A stretch of DNA of 64,000 nucleotides, from the NCBI GenBank assembly GCA_016793775.1, contig JAEULK010000024.1:1-64000 (forward strand), read 5' to 3'. This DNA comes from Sphingopyxis sp. (GTDB taxonomy: Bacteria; Pseudomonadota; Alphaproteobacteria; Sphingomonadales; Sphingomonadaceae). The translations under genes were made by a program, and so were the position numbers. Of this stretch, positions 44,220 to 53,462 are shown in pieces. The notes below the pieces were generated by a model. It was not told the DNA's origin and ran no database searches. It saw nothing but the letters and a program-made list of their open reading frames with translations. Position 1 is the first letter of the stretch; the number at the start of each line of letters is the position of its first letter.

Positions 44220-45429
44220 TTATCGCTATGTGGCGATCGATCCCCAGGGCCGCGAGCGCAAGGGGCGGCTGAGCGCTGCCAATGACGATGCCGCGCGCGC
44301 CGATCTGGTTCGCCGCAAATTTCATATCGTTGCGGTCGAGGCGGCGGGGTCGAAACCTGCTGCGGGCCGCGCGCTGTTCGCCTTTCGCCGCACCAGGTTG
44401 TCGAGCAAGGAGCTTGCGCTCTTCACTCGCCAGCTCGCGACGCTCGCCGAGGTCGCGCCGCTCGAGGAAGCGCTACGCACGTTGACGCGGCAGAGCGAGG
44501 CCGAAACTGCGCGCGTCGTGATCGGCGACGTCCATGCCGGGCTGCTCGAAGGTCGCCGCCTTGCCGATGCGATGGCGCGTCAGCCGGGCAGCTTTCCGCC
44601 GCTCTATCGGGCGATGGTCGCGGCGGGCGAGACGACGGGCAGCCTGACGACGATCCTCGCGCGGCTCGCCGACTTGCTCGAACGCCAGGCCGAAGTGCGC
44701 GGCAAGCTGATCGCCGCGCTCGCCTATCCGATCGTGCTCGCGATCGTCGCGATCGGGGTCGTTGCCGCACTGATGATCTTCGTCGTGCCGCGCGTCGTCG
44801 AGCAATTCACCGACACCGGAGCCCAACTGCCCTTCCTGACGCGCGCGGTGATCGCGATCTCGAACTTCGCCGCCAACTGGTGGTGGCTGATCGCGCTGCT
44901 GCTCGCTGCGGGCATCTTCGGCTGGGTTACCGCGATGCGCCGCCCGTCGTTCAAGGCGGGTGTCGATGCGCGGCTGCTGCGCCTGCCTCTGCTCGGCCGC
45001 CTGCTCCGCGATCTCCACGCGGCCCGTTTTGCGCGCACGCTCGCGACGATGGTGTCGAGCCGCCTGCCGCTGGTCGAGGGGTTGCGGCTGACCGTGCCGA
45101 CGATCCGCAACGCCGCGCTCGCCGGCGCGACCGCGACGATCGTCGATCAGGTGCGCGCGGGCGGCGGACTGTCCGCCGCGCTGCGCGACGCTGGCGTATT
45201 CCCCCCCTTGCTCGTCTATATGACCGCCAGCGGCGAAAGCGCCGGGCGGCTCGAGCAGATGCTCGAGCGCGCCGCCGACTATCTCGAGCGCGAATTCGAC
45301 CGCTTCACGGCGGCGTCGATGGCGCTTCTCGAACCTGTCATAATTGTCGTTATGGGATCGTGCGTCGCCCTCATCATCCTCGCCATCCTGCTGCCGATAC
45401 TCCAGTTGCAGAACCTTGCCGGACTATAA
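44212..45429 (+). CDS. gspF: type II secretion inner-membrane platform GspF
   Basis: 405 residues from the ATG at 44212, which has GAGG 6 nt upstream; an ATG at 44206 is possible but overlaps that site. Two GspF repeats, LALFTRQLATLAEVAPLEEAL and ARFARTLATMVSSRLPLVEGL, and three membrane segments. The start overlaps the gspE stop. Confidence 0.93.
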   Translation: MPDYRYVAIDPQGRERKGRLSAANDDAARADLVRRKFHIVAVEAAGSKPAAGRALFAFRRTRLSSKELALFTRQLATLAEVAPLEEALRTLTRQSEAETARVVIGDVHAGLLEGRRLADAMARQPGSFPPLYRAMVAAGETTGSLTTILARLADLLERQAEVRGKLIAALAYPIVLAIVAIGVVAALMIFVVPRVVEQFTDTGAQLPFLTRAVIAISNFAANWWWLIALLLAAGIFGWVTAMRRPSFKAGVDARLLRLPLLGRLLRDLHAARFARTLATMVSSRLPLVEGLRLTVPTIRNAALAGATATIVDQVRAGGGLSAALRDAGVFPPLLVYMTASGESAGRLEQMLERAADYLEREFDRFTAASMALLEPVIIVVMGSCVALIILAILLPILQLQNLAGL

Positions 45430-45433
45430 TATC

Positions 45434-45928
45434 ATGTCGCTTATGCAGCTTTTCCTTCGCCTGATGCTCGATCCCGCCCGCCCGCTTCCCGAACGGCGCC
45501 GCAAGAAGGACGAACGCGGCTTCACCCTGACCGAATTGATGGTCGTCATCTTCATCATCGGGCTGCTCGCCACGGTGGTGCTGATCAACGTGCTGCCCAG
45601 CCAGGACAAGGCGATGGTGACCAAGGCGAAGGCCGATATCGCGACGCTTGAAACCGCGCTCGAACAATATCGCCTCGACAATCTCTCCTATCCGCAGTCG
45701 GGCGACGGGTTGGGGGCACTATCGACCCCGCCGCCGTCGCTCGCCCAGCCCGAACGCTATCGCCGCGGCGGTTACATCAAGCGGTTGCCGCAGGATCCGT
45801 GGGGCCGTCCCTATAATTACCAGGTGCCCGGACCCAATGGCGCGGCATTCGATATTTATTCGCTCGGCGCCGATGGCGCGCCCGGCGGCACCGACGACAA
45901 TGCGGATATCCACGGTGGAGACAGCTAA
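45434..45928 (+). CDS. gspG: major pseudopilin GspG
   Basis: 164 residues. The leader of about 30 residues is unusually long and basic (PERRRKKDERG). Cleavage is expected before FTLTELMVVIFIIGLL with Glu at +5. The C-terminal domain has the DPWGRPYNY and GTDDNADI calcium-site features of GspG. Main subunit of the pseudopilus. Confidence 0.93.
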   Translation: MSLMQLFLRLMLDPARPLPERRRKKDERGFTLTELMVVIFIIGLLATVVLINVLPSQDKAMVTKAKADIATLETALEQYRLDNLSYPQSGDGLGALSTPPPSLAQPERYRRGGYIKRLPQDPWGRPYNYQVPGPNGAAFDIYSLGADGAPGGTDDNADIHGGDS

Positions 45929-46382
45929 GAGGCCTGCGTTACGGCGCAACGGCTTCACTCTCGTCGAGCTGATGCTCGTGCTCGCGATCATGGCGCTCGC
46001 CGCGACCGCGGTGGTGCTGACGATCCCCGGCGACGAACAGAGCGTGCGCAGCGAAGCCGATCGCCTTGCCGCGCGCCTCGCCGCCGCGCGCGACGTCGCG
46101 GTGATCGAGGGCCGCAGCGTGTCGGTCAATTTCGCGCCTTCGGGCTATGGTTTCGAGCGGCGCGTGCGCGGCGAATGGCAAGCGCTGCCGGGCCGGTCGT
46201 TCCGGCAGCGCAACTGGCCCTCCGATGTGCGGTTCACCGCAGGCGACGGGCAGGGCGCGGCGCGCGTCCTGTTCGACCGCGTGGGCACCAGTTCGACCCC
46301 GCAGGCGATCGTGCTGAGCGGCGGCGATGCGCGCGAGGTCGTGCGCGTGTCGGCGACCGGGGATGTCAGCCGTGACCGATAA
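45900..46382 (+). CDS. gspH: minor pseudopilin GspH
   Basis: About 160 residues if the ATG at 45900 is used; a GTG at 45915 is a close alternative and neither has a clear ribosome site. Overlaps the end of gspG. Prepilin site NG / FTLVELMLVLAIM and a GspH-like beta domain (VSVNFAPSGYGFERR). Minor tip-proximal pseudopilin. Confidence 0.85.
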   Translation: MRISTVETAKRPALRRNGFTLVELMLVLAIMALAATAVVLTIPGDEQSVRSEADRLAARLAAARDVAVIEGRSVSVNFAPSGYGFERRVRGEWQALPGRSFRQRNWPSDVRFTAGDGQGAARVLFDRVGTSSTPQAIVLSGGDAREVVRVSATGDVSRDR

Positions 46383-46737
46383 GAGCGAAAACGGCTTCAC
46401 CTTGCTCGAAATGCTGGTGGCGCTCAGCATCGTCAGCATCGCGGCGCTGACGCTCGTGCGTCTCGACGCCTATGCGGTGCGCACCGCCGGCGATCTCGAC
46501 GATACGACGCTCGCCGGCATCGTCGCACAGAATCGCGCTGTAGAGCTGTGGACCGACCCCACGCCGCCGACCATCGGCAACAGCGCGGTCGGTGTCTTCA
46601 ATGCCGGGCGCAACTGGCGTGTCGAACAGCGCGTCGCCAAGACCGCCGACGACAGCCTGCTGCGTATCGACCTGCTCGTCCGCCCCGAAAACGGGCGCGG
46701 GCAGGCGACGCTGACGATCATCCGGACGAGCCGATGA
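46372..46737 (+). CDS. gspI: minor pseudopilin GspI
   Basis: 121 residues from a GTG at 46372 with GGGGA about 9 nt upstream (ATG at 46363 possible). Prepilin site NG / FTLLEMLVALSIVSI and the WRVEQRV segment typical of GspI. Overlaps gspH by 11 nt and gspJ by 4 nt. Forms the tip complex with GspJ and GspK. Confidence 0.88.
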   Translation: MTDKSENGFTLLEMLVALSIVSIAALTLVRLDAYAVRTAGDLDDTTLAGIVAQNRAVELWTDPTPPTIGNSAVGVFNAGRNWRVEQRVAKTADDSLLRIDLLVRPENGRGQATLTIIRTSR

Positions 46738-47348
46738 GGGGCGAGCGCGGCTTCACCCTCGTCGAGATGCTCGTCGCGCTGTCGCTGTTCGCGGCGATCG
46801 CGGCGATCGGCGTCGGCCTGTTGCGCAGCAGCGTCGATACGCAGGATGCGGTGCAGGACCGGCTAAAGGCGATGGGCGGCATCAACCGGTTGCGCGCGGT
46901 GATGGCGAATGATCTGGCGCAGGCGCTGCCGCGCTCGACGCGCGGACCGTCGGGCGAGGCGGTGCCCGCCTTCGCCGGGTCCGGAACCGGATTCGCGCTG
47001 GTCCATGGCGGCGCGGCGTCGCTCGATGGCGGCGCGCGGCCCAATATCGAACGTGTCGCTTATGCCCTGACCGGCGGCGAGTGGCGCCGTGCGGTGCAGT
47101 CGATGCTCGACGGCACCCCCTTGAGCGGCGGCGACCGGCTGGCCGGCGAGGTCAGCGGCGCCGCGGTGCGCTATCGCGACGACCGCGGGCAGTGGAGCAA
47201 CAGCTGGACGTCGGAACCCGGCGACCGCCTGCCGCGCGCGGTCGAGGTGAGGCTGACGCGGCAAGGCCGACAGCCGCTGGTGATGCTGTTCCTGACAGCG
47301 CCGACGCCCGTGCCGCCGCTGGTGCCGCCTGGCACACCCGCCCCATGA
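46734..47348 (+). CDS. gspJ: minor pseudopilin GspJ
   Basis: 204 residues. Very short leader MRGERG, then FTLVEMLVALSLFAAIAAIG. The C-terminal domain includes WRRAVQ and ends with a Pro-rich tail. Part of the GspI-J-K tip. Its stop overlaps the gspK ATG by 4 nt. Confidence 0.88.
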   Translation: MRGERGFTLVEMLVALSLFAAIAAIGVGLLRSSVDTQDAVQDRLKAMGGINRLRAVMANDLAQALPRSTRGPSGEAVPAFAGSGTGFALVHGGAASLDGGARPNIERVAYALTGGEWRRAVQSMLDGTPLSGGDRLAGEVSGAAVRYRDDRGQWSNSWTSEPGDRLPRAVEVRLTRQGRQPLVMLFLTAPTPVPPLVPPGTPAP

Positions 47349-48352
47349 CCCGCCGCCCGCCCGACGAGCGCGGCGCCGCTTTGCTCAGCGTGCTGCTGCT
47401 GGTGGCGGTCATGGCGGTGATCGCCGCGACCGCGCTCGACCGGCTGATGCTCGCGACGCGCATCGCGGGCAGCGCCGCGACGGTCGATCAGGGTCGTGCC
47501 TACAGCTTCGCCGCCGAAGCGATCGCGCTGCGCCGCGTCGCCGACCTCGTCGGGCGCGACCCCGCCAAGCTGACGCTCGCGGGCAATTGGCTCGGCCGCG
47601 ATTTCTCCCTGCCGCTGCCCAACGGGCAGGGGACGGCGCGGCTGACCGATGCCAGCAATTGTTTCAACCTCAACAGCCTGGTCGCCGAAACCATCCCCGG
47701 CCGTTTGACCCAGCGCCCGGGGGGCACCGGCCAGTTCGCCGAACTGATGACCTTGCTGGGCGTCAACGCCGATGAGGCACGCGCAGTCGCGGGCGCAACC
47801 GCCGACTGGATCGACAGCGACAGCGTCGACGGTCCGCTGGGCGCCGAGGACGGCGTCTATCGCGCGCTGCCCGGCAGCTATCTTCCCGCTAACCGCAAGA
47901 TGGCCGATATCAGCGAGTTGCGCGCGGTGCGCGGGGTGACGCCGAAGCTTTATGCGCGGCTCAAACCCTGGATCTGCGCGCTTCCTGTCGCCGTCCCGGT
48001 CAAGCTCAACGTCAACACGATCGCCCCCGAACAGGCGCCGCTCGTCGCGATGTTGCTGCCGGGGCAATTGAGCATCGCCGACGCACGCGCGGCGCTGGCG
48101 GCGCGGCCCTTCGGCGGCTATGGCAGCAGCGTGCGATTCTGGGATTCCGGGCCGCTCGCCCGGCTCGACCCGCCCACCGACGTCGCCGAACAGGCAGGGG
48201 TGACAAGCCGCTGGCTGGTTTTGACGACCGACGTGACGATGGGGGATGGTTTTTTGACATCTGTATCGCTGATCGACGCGAACGGTGGTGCTTTGGCGGC
48301 GGGGCGGGCGGCGCCGGTGATCGTGCGGCGCGATTGGGGCGAAACCGACTGA
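47345..48352 (+). CDS. gspK: pseudopilus tip protein GspK
   Basis: 335 residues. The leader ends ERG and is followed by AALLSVLLLVAVMAVIAATAL, without the +5 Glu, which is normal for GspK. The large body has CFNLNSLV, DWIDSDSVDGPLGAEDGVY and LNVNTI, the SAM-like/GspK domain features. Caps the pseudopilus. Confidence 0.92.
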   Translation: MTRRPPDERGAALLSVLLLVAVMAVIAATALDRLMLATRIAGSAATVDQGRAYSFAAEAIALRRVADLVGRDPAKLTLAGNWLGRDFSLPLPNGQGTARLTDASNCFNLNSLVAETIPGRLTQRPGGTGQFAELMTLLGVNADEARAVAGATADWIDSDSVDGPLGAEDGVYRALPGSYLPANRKMADISELRAVRGVTPKLYARLKPWICALPVAVPVKLNVNTIAPEQAPLVAMLLPGQLSIADARAALAARPFGGYGSSVRFWDSGPLARLDPPTDVAEQAGVTSRWLVLTTDVTMGDGFLTSVSLIDANGGALAAGRAAPVIVRRDWGETD

Positions 48353-48353
48353 C

Positions 48354-49496
48354 ATGACGCGCACTTTGCTTCTTTGGCTGCCCACGCAGGCGGCGCTGTC
48401 GGACGGCGGCGCCGATGCGGCGTGGCTGCGCATCGACGACGGGGTGATCGTCGATTCGGGGCAGGACGACGGCTGGGTCGATGCGTGGGAAAAGCCGCGC
48501 GACGACGGCGCCGACGACCGGCTGATCGCGCTCGCTCCCGCCGCCGATGTACCGCTGCGTTGGCGCAGCTATCCCGCCGCCGCCCCGGCGCAGGCCGCGG
48601 CGATCGCGCGCGTTGATACGCTGCGCGACAGCCTGGGCGATGCCGCCTTGCTGCATGTCGTCGCGGGCCAGCCCGCCGATGCGGGGCAGGCGGTGCCGGT
48701 GGCTGTGACGACGCACGCCGCGATGACCGCCTGGACCGACTGGCTGAACGCGCAGGGACTGGCGCCTGCGGCGATCATCCCCGCCGCCGCGACGGTGCCG
48801 CCGCCCGAGCCCGACAGCCTGTGGTCGGCCCAGCTGGGGCGCGAACAGATTTTGCGCAGCGACGATCGCGGCTTCGCCTCCGACCCCGAACTCGATCCGC
48901 TGATCGCCGCCGGCCGGACGATTGCGCCGCTGGATGCCGACCGGATGCGCGAAGCGCTGCTGCTGTCGCTGTCGGCGCCGCCGCTGGACCTGCTGAGTGG
49001 CGCCTGGCAGCCGAAGCGCAGCTGGGCGATCGACCCGGCGATGGTCCAATGGATGAAGCGGCTCGCGGTCGCGCTGCTGATGGTGACGCTGCTGATCCCA
49101 ATTATCTATGTGATCCGCGTCAACGCGGATATCTCGCGTGCCGACGAGGCGGCGGTGGCGGCGGCGAAAAGGGCGGGGGTGACCGCGACCGACGCCGCGG
49201 CGGCCGAGGCCGAACTCGACCGGCGGCTTGCAGCGGCGGGCGGCGGACCCCTCGCTTTCTCGGTTCCCGCATCGGCGCTCTACGGTGCGATGCGCGACAC
49301 GCCGGGCGTCGCGCTGAAGACGCTTTCGCACCGCACCGACGGGACGCTGTCGACGACGCTCGCGGCGCCGCGTACCGAAGATCTGAACGCCGTCCTGCTG
49401 GCGCTGCAGGCACGCGGCTATAAAGTCACCGCGCAGCCGATGGCGGGAACCGACGGCAATCAGATGGCGAATATCACCGTGAGGGCCGTGCCATGA
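48354..49496 (+). CDS. gspL: type II secretion protein GspL
   Basis: 380 residues. Cytoplasmic actin-like domain to about 230, one membrane segment at about 236-256 (LAVALLMVTLLIPIIYVI), then a coiled region and a ferredoxin-like periplasmic domain. It recruits GspE to the membrane. Stop overlaps gspM by 4 nt. Confidence 0.88.
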   Translation: MTRTLLLWLPTQAALSDGGADAAWLRIDDGVIVDSGQDDGWVDAWEKPRDDGADDRLIALAPAADVPLRWRSYPAAAPAQAAAIARVDTLRDSLGDAALLHVVAGQPADAGQAVPVAVTTHAAMTAWTDWLNAQGLAPAAIIPAAATVPPPEPDSLWSAQLGREQILRSDDRGFASDPELDPLIAAGRTIAPLDADRMREALLLSLSAPPLDLLSGAWQPKRSWAIDPAMVQWMKRLAVALLMVTLLIPIIYVIRVNADISRADEAAVAAAKRAGVTATDAAAAEAELDRRLAAAGGGPLAFSVPASALYGAMRDTPGVALKTLSHRTDGTLSTTLAAPRTEDLNAVLLALQARGYKVTAQPMAGTDGNQMANITVRAVP

Positions 49497-49975
49497 CCGA
49501 CCGGATCGTCAATTGGTGGCGGGGGATGTCGCGGCGCGAGCGCTGGCTGGTCGGGGTGGCGGGCGTGCTGGCGCTCGGGGTGCTGATCTGGCTGCTCGGG
49601 CGGCCTGCCTATGCCGCCTATATCAATCTGGAAGCCGACCACCGCGCGGCGGTCGAGCGCGAGGGCCGCGTCGCCGCCAAGGTGCAATTGCTGGCGCAGC
49701 GTCCGGCGGCCGCAGCGACGGCGGCGAAAGACGCCGTCGCGATCGACCAATATCTGACCCAGTCGGCGGGCGAGATCGGGCTGACGCTCGACCGCAACGA
49801 AGCGCGAGGGGCGGGGCAGGCGACGATCGCGATCGCCACGGCCAAGGCGCCGATACTCGCCGACTGGCTGGCGAGCCTCGAGGCGCGGGGCTTCGTGGTC
49901 GATCAGCTGACGATCACCCCGGGCGCCGACGGCACCGTCGGCATGACCGCCGAGCTTCGCCGAGGGGGCGCCTGA
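49493..49975 (+). CDS. gspM: type II secretion protein GspM
   Basis: 160 residues. WWRGMSRRERWLV followed by a membrane helix (VAGVLALGVLIWLLG), then a periplasmic ferredoxin-like domain. Partner of GspL in the inner-membrane platform. The TGA shares one base with the gspN ATG. Confidence 0.88.
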   Translation: MTDRIVNWWRGMSRRERWLVGVAGVLALGVLIWLLGRPAYAAYINLEADHRAAVEREGRVAAKVQLLAQRPAAAATAAKDAVAIDQYLTQSAGEIGLTLDRNEARGAGQATIAIATAKAPILADWLASLEARGFVVDQLTITPGADGTVGMTAELRRGGA

Positions 49976-50682
49976 TGCGCCGCCGGTTGCCGTTCGCCGC
50001 CATCCTGATCGCGCTGATCCTGATCGTAGCGACCTTTCCGATGCGGCTCGCGCTCGCGATGGCGGGCGCCGAAGGATCGGGGCTGACCGCGCGCGAGGTC
50101 AATGGCTCGGTCTGGGCAGGCGAGTTGATCGAGGCGCGGCTCGGCGCGCTGCCGCTCGGCAATGTGAAGGCGCGCCTGTCGCCGCTGGCGCTGCTCGGCG
50201 GTGATGTCGAGCTGGCGTTCAACCGTCCCGATCCGCGGCTCGGCGAGCTGGCCGGGCGCCTGCACGGCAGCGATCCACGCGGTCTGTCCGCCCTCAGCGG
50301 GACGACATCGCTGTCGGGCGGGCTCGGCCTGGTTCCCGTCGACAGCCTGCGGTTCGAGGGTGCCGAAGTGCGCTTCGACGAGCGCGGGCGTTGCACCAAG
50401 GCGAGCGGGCGCGTCCAACTGACGGTCGGCACCTCGATCGCCGGACTCGACTTGTCGCGCGGACTGATAGGTACCTTGCGCTGCGTCGAAGGGCGCGCAG
50501 AGACCGCGCTCACCAGCCAGTCGGGTATGGAGCGGCTGATTCTCAGCTTCGACGGCAGCGGCGCCTATCGCGCCGAATTCGCGATCACCGCCGACGATCC
50601 CGTCATGGCGTCGGCGCTGACGGCGATCGGCTTCCGTGCTGGGAACAATGGCTTCGTGCTAGTCAGTTCGGGTCGTTTCTGA
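49975..50682 (+). CDS. gspN: type II secretion protein GspN
   Basis: 235 residues with one N-terminal membrane segment (FAAILIALILIVATFPMRLAL) and a beta-rich periplasmic domain containing REVNGSVWAGEL and LGNVKARLSPLALLGG, typical of GspN. GspN is present in only some T2SS and its role is not settled. Confidence 0.85.
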   Translation: MRRRLPFAAILIALILIVATFPMRLALAMAGAEGSGLTAREVNGSVWAGELIEARLGALPLGNVKARLSPLALLGGDVELAFNRPDPRLGELAGRLHGSDPRGLSALSGTTSLSGGLGLVPVDSLRFEGAEVRFDERGRCTKASGRVQLTVGTSIAGLDLSRGLIGTLRCVEGRAETALTSQSGMERLILSFDGSGAYRAEFAITADDPVMASALTAIGFRAGNNGFVLVSSGRF

Positions 50683-50685
50683 AGG

Positions 50686-51459
50686 ATGACGGCGGCGCTC
50701 GACGCCTTGCCGTTCGGCGCGGGCGTCGGCATCGCGGCGCTGCTCGGATTGATCCTGGGCAGTTTTATCGCGACCCTGGTGCTGCGCTGGCCCGATGGCC
50801 GGTCGGTGCTGGGGCGATCCCGATGTGACGGGTGCGAGCGCCCGCTTGCGCCGTTCGACCTCGTTCCGCTCGTCTCGGCGCTGGTGCAGCGCGGGCGCTG
50901 CCGGACCTGCGGCGCGCCGATCGACGCCTTCCATACGCAGGTCGAGCTGGCGTCCGGGCTGATCGGCGCGGTGGCGCTGACGATCCTGCCGGGCACCGCG
51001 GGATGGCTCTGGGCGCTGTTCGGCTGGCTGCTGCTGCCGCTCGCCTTGCTCGACGCGCGCGATATGTGGCTGCCCGACCGGCTCAATGCGGTGCTCGCGG
51101 TCGCCGGCCTGTTGCTCGCCGGACCGATGCTCGGCACCCGTCTGCTCGACCGCTGGATCGGAGCTATCGCGGGCGGCGGCCTGCTCGCGCTGATCGCGCT
51201 CGCCTATCGGCGCGGGCGCGGGCGCGAGGGCATGGGCGGCGGCGATCCCAAGCTGGTCGCCGCGATCGGCTGCTGGCTCGGCTGGCAGGCGCTGCCGCTG
51301 ATGATCCTGCTGGCGAGCGGAACGGGCCTCGCCTGGGCGCTCTTCACCCAAGGAAAAGGGGACCGCCCGCTTGTCCTGCGGACGGTCCCCTTCGGTGTAT
51401 TCCTAGCGATCGCCGCCTGGGCGGCGGTGCCGTTGTGGCCGCTTCTTAGCGCTGGATAA
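50686..51459 (+). CDS. gspO: prepilin peptidase (GspO/PilD)
   Basis: 257 residues, multi-pass. The zinc-binding cysteine pairs RCDGC and RCRTC are in the first cytoplasmic loop, and the catalytic aspartates are in LLDARDMWLPD and GMGGGDPKL. Cleaves and methylates the GspG-K leaders. Having it as the last gene makes the operon self-sufficient. It overlaps pal convergently by 14 nt. Confidence 0.92.
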   Translation: MTAALDALPFGAGVGIAALLGLILGSFIATLVLRWPDGRSVLGRSRCDGCERPLAPFDLVPLVSALVQRGRCRTCGAPIDAFHTQVELASGLIGAVALTILPGTAGWLWALFGWLLLPLALLDARDMWLPDRLNAVLAVAGLLLAGPMLGTRLLDRWIGAIAGGGLLALIALAYRRGRGREGMGGGDPKLVAAIGCWLGWQALPLMILLASGTGLAWALFTQGKGDRPLVLRTVPFGVFLAIAAWAAVPLWPLLSAG

Positions 51460-51961
51460 CCACGGTCACCGCACGGCGGTTCTTTGCATAGGCTTCTTCG
51501 GTCGAGCCCAGTTCGGCCGGGCGTTCCTTGCCATAGCTGATGACCTCGATCCGCGACGGATCGACGCCGAGCGAGGCGAGATAGTTTTTCGCGGCATTGG
51601 CACGGCGCTCGCCGAGCGCGATATTATAGTCGCGGGTGCCGCGTTCGTCGGCATGGCCTTCGAGCAGGACGCGCACGGCCGAATTGCGCTGCAGCCACTG
51701 CGCCTGGCTCGCCAGTGTCGCCTGATCCTCGGCATCGACATTATATTGGTCGAAACCAAAGAAGATGCGGTCCGACGAGACATTGTTCAGGAAGTCCTGC
51801 TGCGAGCCCGGGATCACAGTGTTGCCGCCGGTGTTGCCGCCGCTGCCGTCATCGATGCCATCGGGGTTGGGAGGCAGAACCTCGGGCGCCTTTTTCGAGC
51901 AAGCGCCCACGGCGAGCATTGCGATCGCGGCGATCATGGCGGTGGTTTTCCGTATCGTCAT
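51446..51961 (-). CDS. pal: peptidoglycan-associated lipoprotein Pal
   Basis: 171 residues. Lipobox LAVGAC with Cys21, a Gly/Asn-rich linker, then an OmpA-like domain with the diaminopimelate-binding features LLEGHADERGTRDYNIALGERRA. It anchors the outer membrane to peptidoglycan and works with TolB. Start has AAAGGGACG upstream; a hairpin (GTTAATCC / GGATTAAC, 51979-52014) lies in the leader. Confidence 0.94.
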   Translation of the reverse strand: MTIRKTTAMIAAIAMLAVGACSKKAPEVLPPNPDGIDDGSGGNTGGNTVIPGSQQDFLNNVSSDRIFFGFDQYNVDAEDQATLASQAQWLQRNSAVRVLLEGHADERGTRDYNIALGERRANAAKNYLASLGVDPSRIEVISYGKERPAELGSTEEAYAKNRRAVTVVIQR

Positions 51962-52087
51962 GTTGTCGTCCCTTTCGTGTTAATCCAGATGGTCCTGTTC
52001 ATGTTGGGATTAACCCATGTTGAACCCGGCTTTCCAACCCGAGGACCCAACATTGGTTCCGCCGCGCGAAACGCGCGGCTTGGCGTG

Positions 52088-53458
52088 TTACGGCAGCACC
52101 GGCCCCCAACTGGGGTCGGAGCCGTCCTGCGGAGTCTGCAGGCGGCGCATGTTCACGCCGGTCAGATCGACCTGCCACAAACTCGACTTGCCGGTGGCGC
52201 CGCGCGTCGTGCGGAAGAATTGCAGGACGCGGCCGTTTGGCGACCAGGTCGGCGCCTCGTCCTGCCAGTCGTTGGTCAAGAGCCGCTCGCCGCCGCCCGA
52301 TGGCGTCATCACCCCGATGCGGAAATCGCCGCTCATCTTGGTGAAGGCAATCAGGTCGCCGCGCGGCGACCATTCGGGGGTGGCATAGCGCCCGCCGCCG
52401 AAGCTGATCCGCTGCTGGTTGGATCCGTCGATGTTCATCGTATAGATTTGCTGGCCGCCCGAGCGGTCGCTTTCGAACACGATCTTCTTGCCGTCGGGCG
52501 AGAAGCTGCCGCCGACATCGATGCCGGGATTGTTGGTCAGCCGCACCGGCGTGCCGCCATTGGCCGAGATGCGATAGATGTCGGTGTTGCCGCCGATCGC
52601 CATCGAATAGAGGATCTGGGTGCCGTCGGGCGACCAGCGCGGCGCGAAGGTCGCGTTGCGGCTTTCGGTCACCAGCTTCTGCGTCTTGCCATCGACGTCG
52701 TAGATGAAGACGCGGACGCGGTCGTCGAGATAGCTGACGTAAACGATCTTCTTGTAATCGGGCGAGAAGCGCGGGCTGATCGCCAGCGCCTGTCCGTTGG
52801 TGATGAAGCGGTGATTGCCGCCGTCCGAATCCATGATCGCAAGCCGCTTGATACGGTTCCCCTTGGGCCCGCTCTCTGCGATGTAGGCGACACGGCTGTC
52901 GAAGAAGGGCGCCTCGCCCGACAGGCGCGAATAGATGGCGTCGGCGCATTTATGCGCGGCGCGGCGCCAGTCGCTGGGCTGGATTTCGAACCCCTGGCGC
53001 ACCAGTTCGCTGCCGAGTTGGGTATCATAGAGGTAACAGCCGACGATCAGCCCGCCGGTGCTGTTGGTGCGCACGAAGCCGTGCACGACATTCTCCGCGT
53101 CGCGCGCCTGCCAGTCGGCGAAGCGCGGTGCGGTAACCTCGGGCATGGTGATCGCGCGGACGCTGCCTGGGCCGAGCGGCGCATAAAGCCCGCTGCGTTC
53201 GAGGTCGGCGGCGATGACTTCGGCGATCTGGCGGCCGAGGCTGTCGGTGCGCAGCCCTGCGACGGTGGTGACCGCGGGGGTGGCGAGCGCGGGGACGGCG
53301 ATGACGGTGCGGTCCTGCGACAGCGTGCCCTCGATCGTCTCGCGCGGTTCGGTCGGCGCGGGGGGGGCAGCGGTAGGCGCCGGGGCTGGGGTCTCCTGCG
53401 CCAGCACCGGCGCGGCGGTGAGCATCAGGGCGAGCGGAAGGGTGATCGGGCGCAGCAT
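52088..53458 (-). CDS. tolB: Tol-Pal system protein TolB
   Basis: 456 residues from the ATG at 53458. Signal peptide ending VLAQ, a Pro/Ala-rich linker, the N-terminal D1 domain, and a six-bladed propeller built of WSPDGT, FSPDGKKI, WSPRGD and WSPNG repeats. Periplasmic partner of Pal and TolA. It begins 4 nt after the tolA stop. Confidence 0.94.
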   Translation of the reverse strand: MLRPITLPLALMLTAAPVLAQETPAPAPTAAPPAPTEPRETIEGTLSQDRTVIAVPALATPAVTTVAGLRTDSLGRQIAEVIAADLERSGLYAPLGPGSVRAITMPEVTAPRFADWQARDAENVVHGFVRTNSTGGLIVGCYLYDTQLGSELVRQGFEIQPSDWRRAAHKCADAIYSRLSGEAPFFDSRVAYIAESGPKGNRIKRLAIMDSDGGNHRFITNGQALAISPRFSPDYKKIVYVSYLDDRVRVFIYDVDGKTQKLVTESRNATFAPRWSPDGTQILYSMAIGGNTDIYRISANGGTPVRLTNNPGIDVGGSFSPDGKKIVFESDRSGGQQIYTMNIDGSNQQRISFGGGRYATPEWSPRGDLIAFTKMSGDFRIGVMTPSGGGERLLTNDWQDEAPTWSPNGRVLQFFRTTRGATGKSSLWQVDLTGVNMRRLQTPQDGSDPSWGPVLP

Positions 53459-53462
53459 GTCT

